Assembly: GCF_002234405.1 (NCBI RefSeq) | Contig: NZ_NMQT01000103.1 | Location: 62,001 to 126,000 of the forward strand | Length of the DNA stretch: 64,000 nucleotides | Direction of reading: 5' to 3' | DNA from: Amycolatopsis thailandensis | Lineage (GTDB): Bacteria > Actinomycetota > Actinomycetes > Mycobacteriales > Pseudonocardiaceae | Shown: positions 56,266-64,000 of the stretch, in pieces | Layout of the letters: the number at the start of each line of letters is the position of its first letter | Position numbering within the stretch: position 1 is the stretch's first letter | Translations under genes and position numbers: made by a program | The notes under the pieces: model-generated | What the model saw: the letters and a program-made list of their open reading frames with translations, nothing else | The model's database searches: none | Told to the model about the DNA's origin: nothing

Positions 56266-56766
56266 CTAACGCCCGATCCGCTTGAGGAAGCACACGCGAT
56301 CCTGGCCAGGCCCGTCGTAGTCGCTGTGGACGGGGAGCCCGTCGACCAGCCGGTCACCGGGTTCGAGCGTGAACTCCATGGCGCGATGAAAGGCGATGGA
56401 TCCGGTGTTTCCCGGCGAGGTGATCGCCCGCACCTCCGTACGGCCCGCCTCGGCGGCACGCTGAAAGAAGGCCGTGTATAGACGGCGTGCCGTCCCCTGA
56501 CCGCGAAGCGCCGGATCCACTCCCACGAAATGGATGTACGCCTCGGTGTCATCGTCGGGGGAGTGGAAGCCGACCAGGAAGGCCCTGATCCCGGCCTCGT
56601 CCTCCAGCACCAGACTCGTGCCGGAGAAGAACTGCAAGAACAGTTTCGGCAGCAGAAGGGAAAGCTCGCGGGCCTGTTCGGGGGTTCGCGAGTCGCCCCA
56701 CCACTCCTGCACACGGGTGACGATCGCGCCGTGGTCGGAGAGTTGGGCTTGACGGAGTTCGGGCAT
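56266..56766 (-). CDS. GNAT-family acetyltransferase
   Basis: 166 residues. The acetyl-CoA loop is seen in VGVDPALRGQGTARRLYTAF (motif A, R/Q-x-x-G-x-G/A as RGQGTA, near 82-101), then ITSPGNTGSIAFHRAMEFTLEPG (motif B, written partly). Substrate unknown. ATG 56766 has AAGGAACGAC upstream. Opposite to the neighbouring hypothetical only in spacing; both are minus-strand and may be co-transcribed (26-base gap). Confidence 0.83.
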   Translation of the reverse strand: MPELRQAQLSDHGAIVTRVQEWWGDSRTPEQARELSLLLPKLFLQFFSGTSLVLEDEAGIRAFLVGFHSPDDDTEAYIHFVGVDPALRGQGTARRLYTAFFQRAAEAGRTEVRAITSPGNTGSIAFHRAMEFTLEPGDRLVDGLPVHSDYDGPGQDRVCFLKRIGR

Positions 56767-56851
56767 GTCGTTCCTTCTTCGGTGCCAAGGGTTTCGTCAC
56801 CGTTCTATCAGAAACCGGTCGTGAGCGATCCGGGCCGGTTGCCGCGCCTCG

Positions 56852-58069
56852 CTAGCGGCCGTTCAGCAGGACCGGCAGTACGCGATGTCCGTTGGAAATG
56901 AAGGAATCGAGGTGCCGCAGGTCCGCCGCGGAGGTCGCGAGCGTCATGTCCGGGAACCGTTCGAACAGCGCGGGCAGCGCGATCGCCGCTTCCAGCCGGG
57001 CCAGCGGGGCGCCGAGGCAGTGGTGTACTCCGTGGCCGAACGCGACATGCGATTTGTCGGCACGGGAGACGTCGAACGTGTCGGCGTCCTTCCCGTGCAG
57101 TGCCGGGTCGCGGCCGGCGGCGGCGTAGCCGGCCAGGATCGCCTCGCCCTTCCGGATCAGCACGTCGGCGACATGGATGTCGTCGACGGCGTAGCGCAGC
57201 GGCAGGTGCGCCACCGGTGCCTGCCAGCGCAGCGTCTCTTCGATCGCGTCCGACCAGGTGACGCGCCCGGCGCGGATCTCGGCGAGCTGCTCCGGATGGG
57301 TCAGCAGCGCGGTGATGGCCTGGTCCAGGAGGTTCACGGTGGTTTCGTGGCCCGCCGAGATGAACAGGATCAGGGTGTCGATCAGTTCGGTCTCGTCCAG
57401 GTCGGCACCGGCGTCCTGGGTATGGGCGGCGATGAGCGCGGTCGTGAGGTCTTCGCCGGGGACCGCGCGCTTGGCGGCGACGAGGTCGGTGAAGATCGAG
57501 TGGATTTCCTGGTACGCGGCCAGCATCGCCACCTGGCTCGCCGAGGTCTGGAAGAAGACGTCGACGGACTGGCGCAGCCTGGCCCGGGCCGCGTCCGGAA
57601 CCCCGAACAACTGGCAGATCACCTCGATGGGCACCGGATAGGCGAAACTCTCCCGGAGGTCGACGGGTTCGCTCGTGGCCTTGGCCGCGATCGTTTCCAG
57701 CAGATCGGAGACGATCGCGGTGATCCAGGGTTGCAGCGTGGCGATCCGGCGCGCGGTGAAGGCCTGCGCGACGAGTGAGCGCAGCCGCCGGTGGTCGGCG
57801 CCGTAAGCGGTGAACATGTTCCGCACCGAAACCCACACCAGCAACGGCCAGTCCTCGCTGATGTCGGCGAAGGCAGGCCAGTGTTGCCGGGCGTCCTTCG
57901 ATACCCGCGGATCGTTGAGCAAGCCGCGCAACAATTCGTAGCTCGTCACCGACCAGGCCACGACACCGCCCGGCAGCTCCACCTGGGTGAGTGGGCCGCG
58001 CTCGCGCAGGCGTTCGTTTTCTGCGTGGATGTCGTGGCCGTTCGGGTCCAGCACCAGCGGACGCGTCAC
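56852..58069 (-). CDS. cytochrome P450 (canonical, CYP107-like)
   Basis: 405 residues. I-helix ISAGHETTVNLL with the acid-Thr pair near 240, ExxR in EETLRWQAPV near 280, and heme loop AFGHGVHHCLGAPLARLE near 345. This is a typical soluble bacterial class I P450, similar in layout to the CYP107/105 groups that modify polyketides or xenobiotics. No ferredoxin gene nearby; starts 98 bases after the enolase end. Substrate unknown. Confidence 0.88.
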   Translation of the reverse strand: MTRPLVLDPNGHDIHAENERLRERGPLTQVELPGGVVAWSVTSYELLRGLLNDPRVSKDARQHWPAFADISEDWPLLVWVSVRNMFTAYGADHRRLRSLVAQAFTARRIATLQPWITAIVSDLLETIAAKATSEPVDLRESFAYPVPIEVICQLFGVPDAARARLRQSVDVFFQTSASQVAMLAAYQEIHSIFTDLVAAKRAVPGEDLTTALIAAHTQDAGADLDETELIDTLILFISAGHETTVNLLDQAITALLTHPEQLAEIRAGRVTWSDAIEETLRWQAPVAHLPLRYAVDDIHVADVLIRKGEAILAGYAAAGRDPALHGKDADTFDVSRADKSHVAFGHGVHHCLGAPLARLEAAIALPALFERFPDMTLATSAADLRHLDSFISNGHRVLPVLLNGR

Positions 58070-58166
58070 CGGGGATCATCCTTTCTCGGGGAAAAGAAGT
58101 GATCCCAGCGTGCCAGCAAAGCCCGTCGTCCGGGTACCAGCCAATCGGTGAGAGCGGTCCGGTTTG

Positions 58167-59450
58167 TCAGCGGCGGCCGCGGAGGGTCGTGGAGCCGGCG
58201 TAGCGGGCTTCGGCGCCGAGTTCCTCTTCGATGCGGATGAGCTGGTTGTACTTGGCCGTGCGGTCGGAGCGCGACAGCGAGCCGGTCTTGATCTGACCGC
58301 AGTTGGTGGCGACGGCGAGGTCGGCGATGGTGGTGTCCTCGGTCTCGCCGGAGCGGTGCGACATCACCACGGAGTAGCCGACCTTGTGCGCGGTCTCGAC
58401 CGTGGTGAGGGTTTCGGTGAGCGTGCCGATCTGGTTGACCTTGACCAGGATCGAGTTCCCGATGCCACGCTCGATACCGTCGTTCAGCAGGTTCACGTTG
58501 GTACAGAAGACGTCGTCGCCGACGAGCTGGACGCGGTCGCCGATGGTGTCGGTGAGCTGCTTCCAGCCGGTGAAGTCGTCCTGGGCGACACCGTCCTCAA
58601 TGGACACGATGGGGTAGCGCGCGGTCAGGTCGGCCAGGTAGGCGACGTGCTCCTCGACGCTGCGTTTACGCCCTTCGCCGGTGTATTCGTAGACGTCGCC
58701 GGTGTAGAACTCGGACGCGGCGGGGTCGAGCAGCAGGGCGATGTCCTCGCCGGGGGTGTAACCGGACTGCTCGATCGCGCGCAGCACGAATTCGAGCGCT
58801 TCGTCGGCGGAGCTGAGGTTCGGCGCGAAGCCGCCTTCGTCCCCGACGTTGGTGCCGTGCCCGGCTTCGTGCAGCGACGCGCGCAGGCTGTGGAATACCT
58901 CCGAGCCCATCCGGACGGCGTCGGCGAAGGTCTCCGCGCCGAGCGGGCCGATCATGAACTCCTGGAAGTCGATCGGGTTGTCCGCGTGCGCTCCGCCGTT
59001 GATGATGTTCATCATCGGCATCGGGAGCAGATGCGCGAACACGCCGCCGACGTAGCGGTACAACGGAAGTCGCTTCGCGGACGCGGCGGCTTTGGCCACG
59101 GCGAGGGAGACGCCGAGGGTGGCGTTGGCGCCGAGCCGCGCCTTGTTCGGGGTGCCGTCCAGCGCGATCAGCGCGCGGTCGACTTCGGCCTGGGCTTCGG
59201 CGTCGAGCCCGACGACGGCCTCGGCGATCTCGGTGTTGACGGCGTCGACGGCCTTGCGGACACCCTTGCCGTGGAAGCGGGTCTTGTCCCCGTCACGTAG
59301 CTCGACGGCTTCCTTGGTCCCGGTCGAGGCGCCCGACGGCACGGCCGCCCGCCCGAGCGAGCCGTCCGCGAGTTCGACGTCGACCTCGACGGTCGGGTTG
59401 CCCCGGCTGTCGAGGATCTGACGGCCGTGGACGCGGATGATGGCGGTCAT
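58167..59450 (-). CDS. eno: enolase
   Basis: 427 residues, full length for bacterial enolase; ATG 59450 with AAGGAG 6 bases before it (upstream in-frame sequence is not enolase). Signature LLDSRGNPTVEVDV-like start, catalytic residues in GDEGGFAPN (Glu), VSIEDGVAQDD (metal Glu/Asp), GDDVFCTN (metal Asp), ILVKVNQIGTLTET (Lys) and VMSHRSGETEDTTIADL (His). Converts 2-phosphoglycerate to phosphoenolpyruvate. The context (P450, DUF418) is not glycolytic, so it may be a second copy in the genome; this cannot be judged from the window. Confidence 0.93.
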   Translation of the reverse strand: MTAIIRVHGRQILDSRGNPTVEVDVELADGSLGRAAVPSGASTGTKEAVELRDGDKTRFHGKGVRKAVDAVNTEIAEAVVGLDAEAQAEVDRALIALDGTPNKARLGANATLGVSLAVAKAAASAKRLPLYRYVGGVFAHLLPMPMMNIINGGAHADNPIDFQEFMIGPLGAETFADAVRMGSEVFHSLRASLHEAGHGTNVGDEGGFAPNLSSADEALEFVLRAIEQSGYTPGEDIALLLDPAASEFYTGDVYEYTGEGRKRSVEEHVAYLADLTARYPIVSIEDGVAQDDFTGWKQLTDTIGDRVQLVGDDVFCTNVNLLNDGIERGIGNSILVKVNQIGTLTETLTTVETAHKVGYSVVMSHRSGETEDTTIADLAVATNCGQIKTGSLSRSDRTAKYNQLIRIEEELGAEARYAGSTTLRGRR

Positions 59451-59575
59451 GTGCACTCCTTGCTGAGTCGCGCGGCCCCCAGTGAGCAGCGGGACGTCCC
59501 CGAGGCTAGCAGAAATCTGCTGAATCGATACCGAGCTCTGACCAGGCATTTCGGTGCAGTGAACCCTCGGATGTC

Positions 59576-60760
59576 TCAGTCGCCCGGCCGGCTTCGCCGC
59601 GGTGTGTGGAGGCGGTGCATGAGCAGTTCGAGCGGGCCGCGGTCGAAGTGACGGAGCCATACGACGGCGAAAGCGACGTTCACCAGTCCGACGAAGCTCC
59701 AGAGGCCGACGATCCACCATGGCCGGGCGTCCGCGAACTGTTCGGCGAGACCGAAACCCCAGCCGTAGCACAGGATTCCTGCCAGAAGATTCTGGAGCAC
59801 GTAACAGGAGAGGGCGGTGCGGCCGACCGCGATGAGTCCACTTCGGACGGTCCCCGGCCGCTCGCGCATCCGGAGGGAGAGATGGGTGATCAGGGCGAGC
59901 AGGCCCAGTGCGACGAGCGGGGGGAGCAGATACCTGTCCACGAGCAGCCAGTCCGGACCGCTGAAGCCGGTCAGCACGTTCAAGGGCAGACCGACGGCGA
60001 AGCCGAGTACGAGCAGTCGTGCGCGCAGTCGCCCGCCCTGTGCTGTGTCTTCGAAGACGCCTGCCCGGCGCAGTCGGGAGCCGAGCAGGAACAGGACGAC
60101 GGCGGACGGCACGATCAGGACGGTCTCCGCCCGCAGCATCAGGAATTCGTGCAGACGCAGGGAGACCTGACCGGGCCAGCTGGCTGTCGCGGCGGGGCTG
60201 ACCGGGACCGGCTCGCCGGAAACGTCCGGTTGGGACAAGAAGAACGCGGTCAAGGCGAGCAGCAGTGTGGCGTACGCGCCACCCACCACCGCGACGACGG
60301 TGCGGACGACCCGATCACTCCGGCCGACGAGGTACGCGACGAGCAGTGAGGTGAGCCCGTAGGCCATGAGCACGTCGCCTTCGAAGACGAGCAGGTAGTG
60401 CGCGAGGCCTTCGAGGAACAGAATGCCCGCCCGGAGCGGATACCTTCCCGGCCAGGAGGCGCCGCGCCGGCGGGCCGATTGATATTGCAGTTCCAGTCCC
60501 ACTCCGAACAGAATTGTGAGCAGCGCGAGGAATTTCCCGTTGGAGATCACTCGGAGGCCGAGTTCGGCGTATTCGGCGAAGCCGGTCGCGGTCCCGATGA
60601 AGTCCTGGAAGAACCCCGTCGGTCCACCGGGATGCGCGAACAGGAATACGTTCGTGCCGAAGGTGCCGAGAATCGCCACCCCTCGTAACAGGTCCAGAGA
60701 AGGGATACGTCCGCCGCGGGATTGACTCGCGGCGGTGACGGCCGAGGTCTGGTGGATCAT
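59576..60760 (-). CDS. DUF418 membrane protein
   Basis: 394 residues from ATG 60760. About ten hydrophobic segments. The DUF418 N-terminus is visible (IPSLDLLRGVAILGTFGTNV at 18-37) and the family C-terminal block (AVGRTALSCYVLQNLLAGIL, then WLRHFDRGPLELLMHRL) is present. DUF418 proteins are related to acyltransferase-type membrane proteins such as YeiB; function unknown. 125 bases upstream of eno, same strand. Confidence 0.85.
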   Translation of the reverse strand: MIHQTSAVTAASQSRGGRIPSLDLLRGVAILGTFGTNVFLFAHPGGPTGFFQDFIGTATGFAEYAELGLRVISNGKFLALLTILFGVGLELQYQSARRRGASWPGRYPLRAGILFLEGLAHYLLVFEGDVLMAYGLTSLLVAYLVGRSDRVVRTVVAVVGGAYATLLLALTAFFLSQPDVSGEPVPVSPAATASWPGQVSLRLHEFLMLRAETVLIVPSAVVLFLLGSRLRRAGVFEDTAQGGRLRARLLVLGFAVGLPLNVLTGFSGPDWLLVDRYLLPPLVALGLLALITHLSLRMRERPGTVRSGLIAVGRTALSCYVLQNLLAGILCYGWGFGLAEQFADARPWWIVGLWSFVGLVNVAFAVVWLRHFDRGPLELLMHRLHTPRRSRPGD

Positions 60761-61100
60761 GTCTTCGACCTTGCCAGCGGCCCCATCCGGCCCCATCCGT
60801 CGTTGGGATGATCTTGCTCTGGTCACTTCGTAGCATTTCCGCATCGCGCTCGTCCTACCGAGGAAGATCGGTCACGAAACGTATTCCGATCAGGCGAATT
60901 GCTCTGATCGGATGTCATGCTTTCGTGGCGCTCAGGCCGACTGTCCATTGTGGAGGCGCGTCGAAGGGTGCGGAGAGAGGACGTAGGACTCAGGGCGCAG
61001 AGGCACCGGACAAGATCGGCCCCCGGTCCGACGCGAGCGGGCGCCCCGCTGGGATGGACTGGCGAGCTATTACCGGCGGGCGCCGGTGATACCCGGTTCC
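60761..61100. other. intergenic region without recognisable gene
   Basis: About 340 bases between the DUF418 start and a family D repeat arm. Short GC-rich frames only; nothing recognisable apart from probable promoter sequence of the DUF418 gene. Confidence 0.4.
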
Positions 61101-61126
61101 GTGTGATCGGGTGGACGACACGTGTG
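61101..61126. repeat. single arm of palindromic repeat family D
   Basis: Matches the 26-base arm at 4256-4281 at 23 positions (GTGGACGACACGTGTG here). The centre GACACGTGTGTC is a small palindrome. Located at the 3' end of the TauE-like gene, where it may act as terminator. Confidence 0.5.
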
Positions 61127-61162
61127 TCCAGGCGGACGACGCCCCACCAGTCGTTGCGGGCT

Positions 61163-61858
61163 TCAGGCAGCGTGTGCCAGCGTCAGCGCGCCACCGGCCG
61201 CCGAAAGCAGGAGGACGGACCAGCGGACGGAGCGTTCGCCGACCCGGCGGCTCAGCGCCCGCCCCAGCAGGTCCCCGGCGAGGGCGGCACCAGCGACCGC
61301 GAGGAGCACGCTCACCGGCACCTCCACCCAGCCGAGACTGGGCAGCGCGACCAGGCCGAGCAGGAAGAAATAGATCGACAGCGTCCCGCGCGTCTCGTCC
61401 GCGCCCCAGCCCGCGCTCGCCCCGTACACCGCCACGGCCGGCCCGGACAGTCCGGCGACGGAGTTCATCGCCGCGCTGAGCACGCCCGCGCCGACGGCGC
61501 CCGTCCTCCCGGCCAGCCGCCCGCTGGTGATGCCGCTCGCCAGCACGCCGACGGCGAGGACACAGCAGCCACCCGCCGCGAGCAGCAGCGGACGTTCGGG
61601 AACGCCGCGCACCACGAGCGCGACGACCGGGGTGAACACCACCGCGGGCACCGTCAGCCAGGCGACCTGCGTCCATCTGATCGCCCGCCAATGGGTGACC
61701 GCGACCGCGAGATAGACCGGGAAGCCGAGCAGCAGGGTGAGCCGGACGGCGTCGAGCGGGCCCAGCGTCAGCGCCAGGAACGGTACGCACAGCAGGGAAA
61801 GCCCCATGCCGGAAAGACGCTGGGCGACAACCCCGGCCGCCGCCGCCAGCGAAGTCAT
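61163..61858 (-). CDS. TauE/SafE family sulfite/organoacid exporter
   Basis: 231 residues from ATG 61858 (GTG 61873 also possible). Seven or eight hydrophobic segments; the TauE repeats are seen as QRLSGMGLSLLCVPFLALTL near 14 and AAMNSVAGLSGPAVAVYGAS near 130. The family moves sulfite, sulfoacetate or other organic anions. Isolated gene; substrate unknown. Confidence 0.82.
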   Translation of the reverse strand: MTSLAAAAGVVAQRLSGMGLSLLCVPFLALTLGPLDAVRLTLLLGFPVYLAVAVTHWRAIRWTQVAWLTVPAVVFTPVVALVVRGVPERPLLLAAGGCCVLAVGVLASGITSGRLAGRTGAVGAGVLSAAMNSVAGLSGPAVAVYGASAGWGADETRGTLSIYFFLLGLVALPSLGWVEVPVSVLLAVAGAALAGDLLGRALSRRVGERSVRWSVLLLSAAGGALTLAHAA

Positions 61859-62081
61859 GGCCAGGGTTCCCACCCGGCCACTGTGGACCGGGCGCGGCCG
61901 GGACGGTAGCCGGTGCGCGGCGAGGACGTCATAGCCCACCGCTATGACCCGCGGACTGGACGCACGTGACCCAGCGCGCTCCGGGGACGACCTGCACCGT
62001 TGTGCCGAACGTCAGGGCAGTACGTCCCGACGCGGGAAATGCCGGGCGCCCCGCCCGGCACGACATCGGACCTTTGGTGCC

Positions 62082-62125
62082 GACTGTGTGGATTTCGGTG
62101 CGCTGGATGACCAGAAATACACACA
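62082..62125. repeat. palindromic repeat, family B (mosaic copy)
   Basis: GACTGTGTGGATTTC on the left, GAAATACACACA on the right (11 of 12 paired in the core), followed by CACCTCTCACCCTGAGTGAC. The left side matches the 53739 element and the right flank matches the tail of the 53837 element. Located in the divergent gap between the TauE-like and alanine dehydrogenase genes, which otherwise holds only promoter sequence. Confidence 0.6.
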
Positions 62126-62272
62126 CCTCTCACCCTGAGTGACACTTCGCGGTCTCCTCGACAGACACCGCACGAACTGGACCCGTCGATCGCGCCGGTT
62201 CTGGCTCTTCTGGCCGTTCCAGTCGTGCCGCACGCTCGGCGTCACTGCCTTTGGAACAGACGGGAGCGTGAG

Positions 62273-63376
62273 ATGAGGATCGGTGTCCCTCGTGAAGTCA
62301 AGAACCACGAGTACCGGGTCGCGGTGACGCCTGCGGGCGTGCACGAGTTCACCTCGGCCGGGCATGAAGTGTTCGTCGAGCGCGGAGCCGGGGAAGGATC
62401 GTCCCTCCGCGACGAGGACTACGCCGCGGCCGGGGCGAAGGTGCTGGACAGCGCCGACGACGTCTGGGCGACCGGCGAGCTCGTGCTCAAGGTCAAGGAG
62501 CCGATCGCCGAGGAGTACCACCGCCTGCGGCGCGACCAGCTGCTGTTCACTTACCTGCACCTCGCCGCGAGCGAGCCGTGCACGCGGGCGCTGCTGGACG
62601 CCGGCACGACGTCGGTGGCCTACGAGACGGTGCAGCTGCCGAACGGGTCGCTGCCCCTGCTGTTCCCGATGAGTGAGGTCGCCGGGCGGCTGGCCCCGCA
62701 GGTCGGCGCGCAGACGCTGATGCGCGCCAACGGTGGACGCGGGGTGCTCATCGGCGGCGTCTCCGGGGTGGCCCCGGCGCGGGTGGTCGTACTCGGCGCC
62801 GGTGTCGCGGGGATGAACGCGGTCGCCGGCGCGGCCGGGACCTGGGCCGACGTCGTCCTGTTCGACAAGAACGTGGACAAGCTCCGCGCCGCCGACCGGA
62901 TGTATCAGGGCCGGATCCGCACCGCCGCGGCGAACGCCTACTCGATCGCGGAGGCCGTGGTCGAAGCCGACCTCGTGATCGGCGCGGTGCTCGTGCCCGG
63001 CGCCAAGGCGCCGAGCCTGGTGTCGAACGAGCTCGTGTCCCGCATGAAGCCCGGCAGCGTACTCGTCGACATCTCCGTCGACCAGGGCGGCTGTTTCGAG
63101 GACACGCGGCCGACGACACACGCGGAACCGACGTTCGCCGTGCACGACTCGGTGTTCTACTGCGTCGCCAACATGCCCGGCGCTGTCCCGCACACCTCGA
63201 CGTACGCGCTGACGAACGTCACGCTGCCCTACGCGCTGGAGCTGGCGAACCACGGTCTGTCCGGCGCTGTCGAGCGGTGCCCGGAGCTGCGCGGCGGGGT
63301 CAGCACGGTGGACGGACGGCTGACGTCCGCGCCGGTCGGCGAAGCGCTCGGGATCGACTCGGTCGCGTTCGGCTAG
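62273..63376 (+). CDS. ald: alanine dehydrogenase
   Basis: 367 residues, usual length. ATG 62273 follows GGGAG. N-terminus MRIGVPREVKNHEYRVAVTP with the substrate-binding Arg and Lys; VLKVKEPIAEEY near 70 (Lys75 region), catalytic His in TYLHLAASE near 96; NAD-binding VVVLGAGVAGMNAV near 170; VDISVDQGGCFEDTRPTTH near 265. It interconverts L-alanine and pyruvate + ammonia with NAD. Followed by a MocR-type regulator in the same direction. Confidence 0.93.
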   Translation: MRIGVPREVKNHEYRVAVTPAGVHEFTSAGHEVFVERGAGEGSSLRDEDYAAAGAKVLDSADDVWATGELVLKVKEPIAEEYHRLRRDQLLFTYLHLAASEPCTRALLDAGTTSVAYETVQLPNGSLPLLFPMSEVAGRLAPQVGAQTLMRANGGRGVLIGGVSGVAPARVVVLGAGVAGMNAVAGAAGTWADVVLFDKNVDKLRAADRMYQGRIRTAAANAYSIAEAVVEADLVIGAVLVPGAKAPSLVSNELVSRMKPGSVLVDISVDQGGCFEDTRPTTHAEPTFAVHDSVFYCVANMPGAVPHTSTYALTNVTLPYALELANHGLSGAVERCPELRGGVSTVDGRLTSAPVGEALGIDSVAFG

Positions 63377-63441
63377 GTGGTGCGGGCCGGGATCTGAAGC
63401 TAGGTTCAGATCCCGGCCCCGTCGCCGTGAGGGAGGTGCCG

Positions 63442-64000
63442 TTGCCGCGAACGTTGATCGAAATCGACCGCACGTCCACCGAACCGCTCTACCGGCAGGT
63501 GCGGCGCGCCATCGAGCACGGCATCGCGATCGGCACGTTCGACCCGGCTCACCGGCTGCCGAGTTCGCGTGAGCTGGCCGCCGAACTCGGCGTTTCCCGC
63601 AACACCATCAACCTCGCCTACCAGGAGCTGGTCGCCGAAGGGTTCGTGGAGAGCCGGGAGCGCAGCGGGCTGTTCATCAACGCGGAGATGCGGCCGCACT
63701 GCGCGGTGCAGGAGCGTGGCACCAGTCCCTCCATCGACTGGAGCGCGCGGGTGCGCCGGTACCCGGACGCCGGGGTGCCGCACATCGAGAAACGCGTCGA
63801 CTGGCACACCTACCCGTACCCGTTCCTCGCCGGGCAGGTGGACGTCACCGCCTTCCCGGCGCGATCGTGGACCCGGTGCCTGCGTGACGCGCTGTACCGG
63901 CCGCACGTATTCCCGAGCTTGCAGGACAGCGTCGGCTCCGACGACCCGATGCTGGTCGACCTGATCTGCCGTCAGCTGCTCACCGCGCGGGGGATCGAGG
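63442..64000 (+). CDS. MocR/PdxR-type GntR regulator with aminotransferase domain, 5' part
   Basis: Partial; runs off the right edge. Start taken as TTG 63442 because GGGAGG lies 5-6 bases upstream; the in-frame GTG 63427 overlaps that site. Residues 1-75 are a GntR winged helix (PLYRQVRRAIEHGIAIGTFD, LPSSRELAAELGVSRNTINL, AYQELVAEGFVESRERSG). After a linker the aminotransferase fold I-like domain starts (WHTYPYPFLAGQVDVTAFPA, RSWTRCLRDALYRP). MocR proteins are PLP-dependent regulators; here possibly of alanine or amino-acid metabolism. Confidence 0.85.
   Translation, partial: MPRTLIEIDRTSTEPLYRQVRRAIEHGIAIGTFDPAHRLPSSRELAAELGVSRNTINLAYQELVAEGFVESRERSGLFINAEMRPHCAVQERGTSPSIDWSARVRRYPDAGVPHIEKRVDWHTYPYPFLAGQVDVTAFPARSWTRCLRDALYRPHVFPSLQDSVGSDDPMLVDLICRQLLTARGIE

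Noticed and set aside
1..64000. tRNA or rRNA genes
   Set aside because: No sequence with a recognisable tRNA T-loop/anticodon arrangement or rRNA segment was noticed by reading; a covariance-model scan was not possible.

Overview
The window is very GC-rich (roughly 70%), densely packed, uses GTG/TTG starts freely and joins many genes by 4-base ATGA/GTGA overlaps. With the content (NB-ARC regulator, PadR/MarR/MocR regulators, several P450-type and secreted enzymes, DUF222-HNH gene, SigB-type promoters) this points to an actinomycete, most likely of the Pseudonocardiaceae (Amycolatopsis-like). The genus is an inference; no rRNA or tRNA gene is present.

Region 1 (start to 14.8 kb) looks like a small biosynthetic gene cluster whose left end lies outside the window. 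Five overlapping genes encode a glutamate mutase pair (B12-binding subunit, cut by the window edge, and epsilon subunit), an AsnRS/asparagine-synthetase-like adenylating enzyme, an FMN-only glutamate-synthase-like enzyme and a small conserved protein. After a stretch of palindromic repeats and two minus-strand genes come an HTH/NB-ARC regulator and six co-directional genes: carbamoyltransferase, FAD amine oxidase, ATP-grasp ligase, dimethylargininase-like hydrolase, cation/proton antiporter and a clavaminate-synthase-like Fe(II)/2-oxoglutarate oxygenase. A glutamate-derived amino acid or short peptide carrying a carbamoyl group is a reasonable guess; I recognise no exact known cluster.

Region 2 (14.9-29.4 kb) is a general-stress block: SDR, FUSC transporter, an overlapping operon (epimerase, nucleotidyltransferase-BON, metallophosphoesterase, PhoU-like), hemerythrin, small membrane proteins, flavodoxin, YbdK-type carboxylate-amine ligase, universal stress protein, STAS proteins. 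Nine places carry a GNNT-N14-17-GGGTA(T/C/A/G) motif of the actinobacterial SigB/SigF type, several only a few bases before the start codon, which moves several gene starts and predicts leaderless mRNAs. A 29-codon membrane peptide gene is embedded here.

Region 3 (29.4-46.2 kb) holds a deleted HTH-TPR regulator, DNA-repair and regulator/enzyme pairs, a secreted GH5 enzyme, a B12-type MerR regulator next to a 4Fe-4S (6-4) photolyase (light response), and a secreted PQQ-type sugar dehydrogenase with a PKD domain.

Region 4 (46.3-64 kb) begins with a decayed nicotinate-degradation operon (MarR regulator, NicX stub, NicF lacking its N-terminus fused to NicD), followed by an S9 peptidase, two P450s, a secreted endonuclease I, enolase, two membrane proteins, alanine dehydrogenase and a MocR regulator running off the right edge.

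Throughout, gene ends and gene remnants are marked by long, nearly perfect palindromic repeats of at least six sequence families; two copies 30 kb apart differ at one position in about 53.
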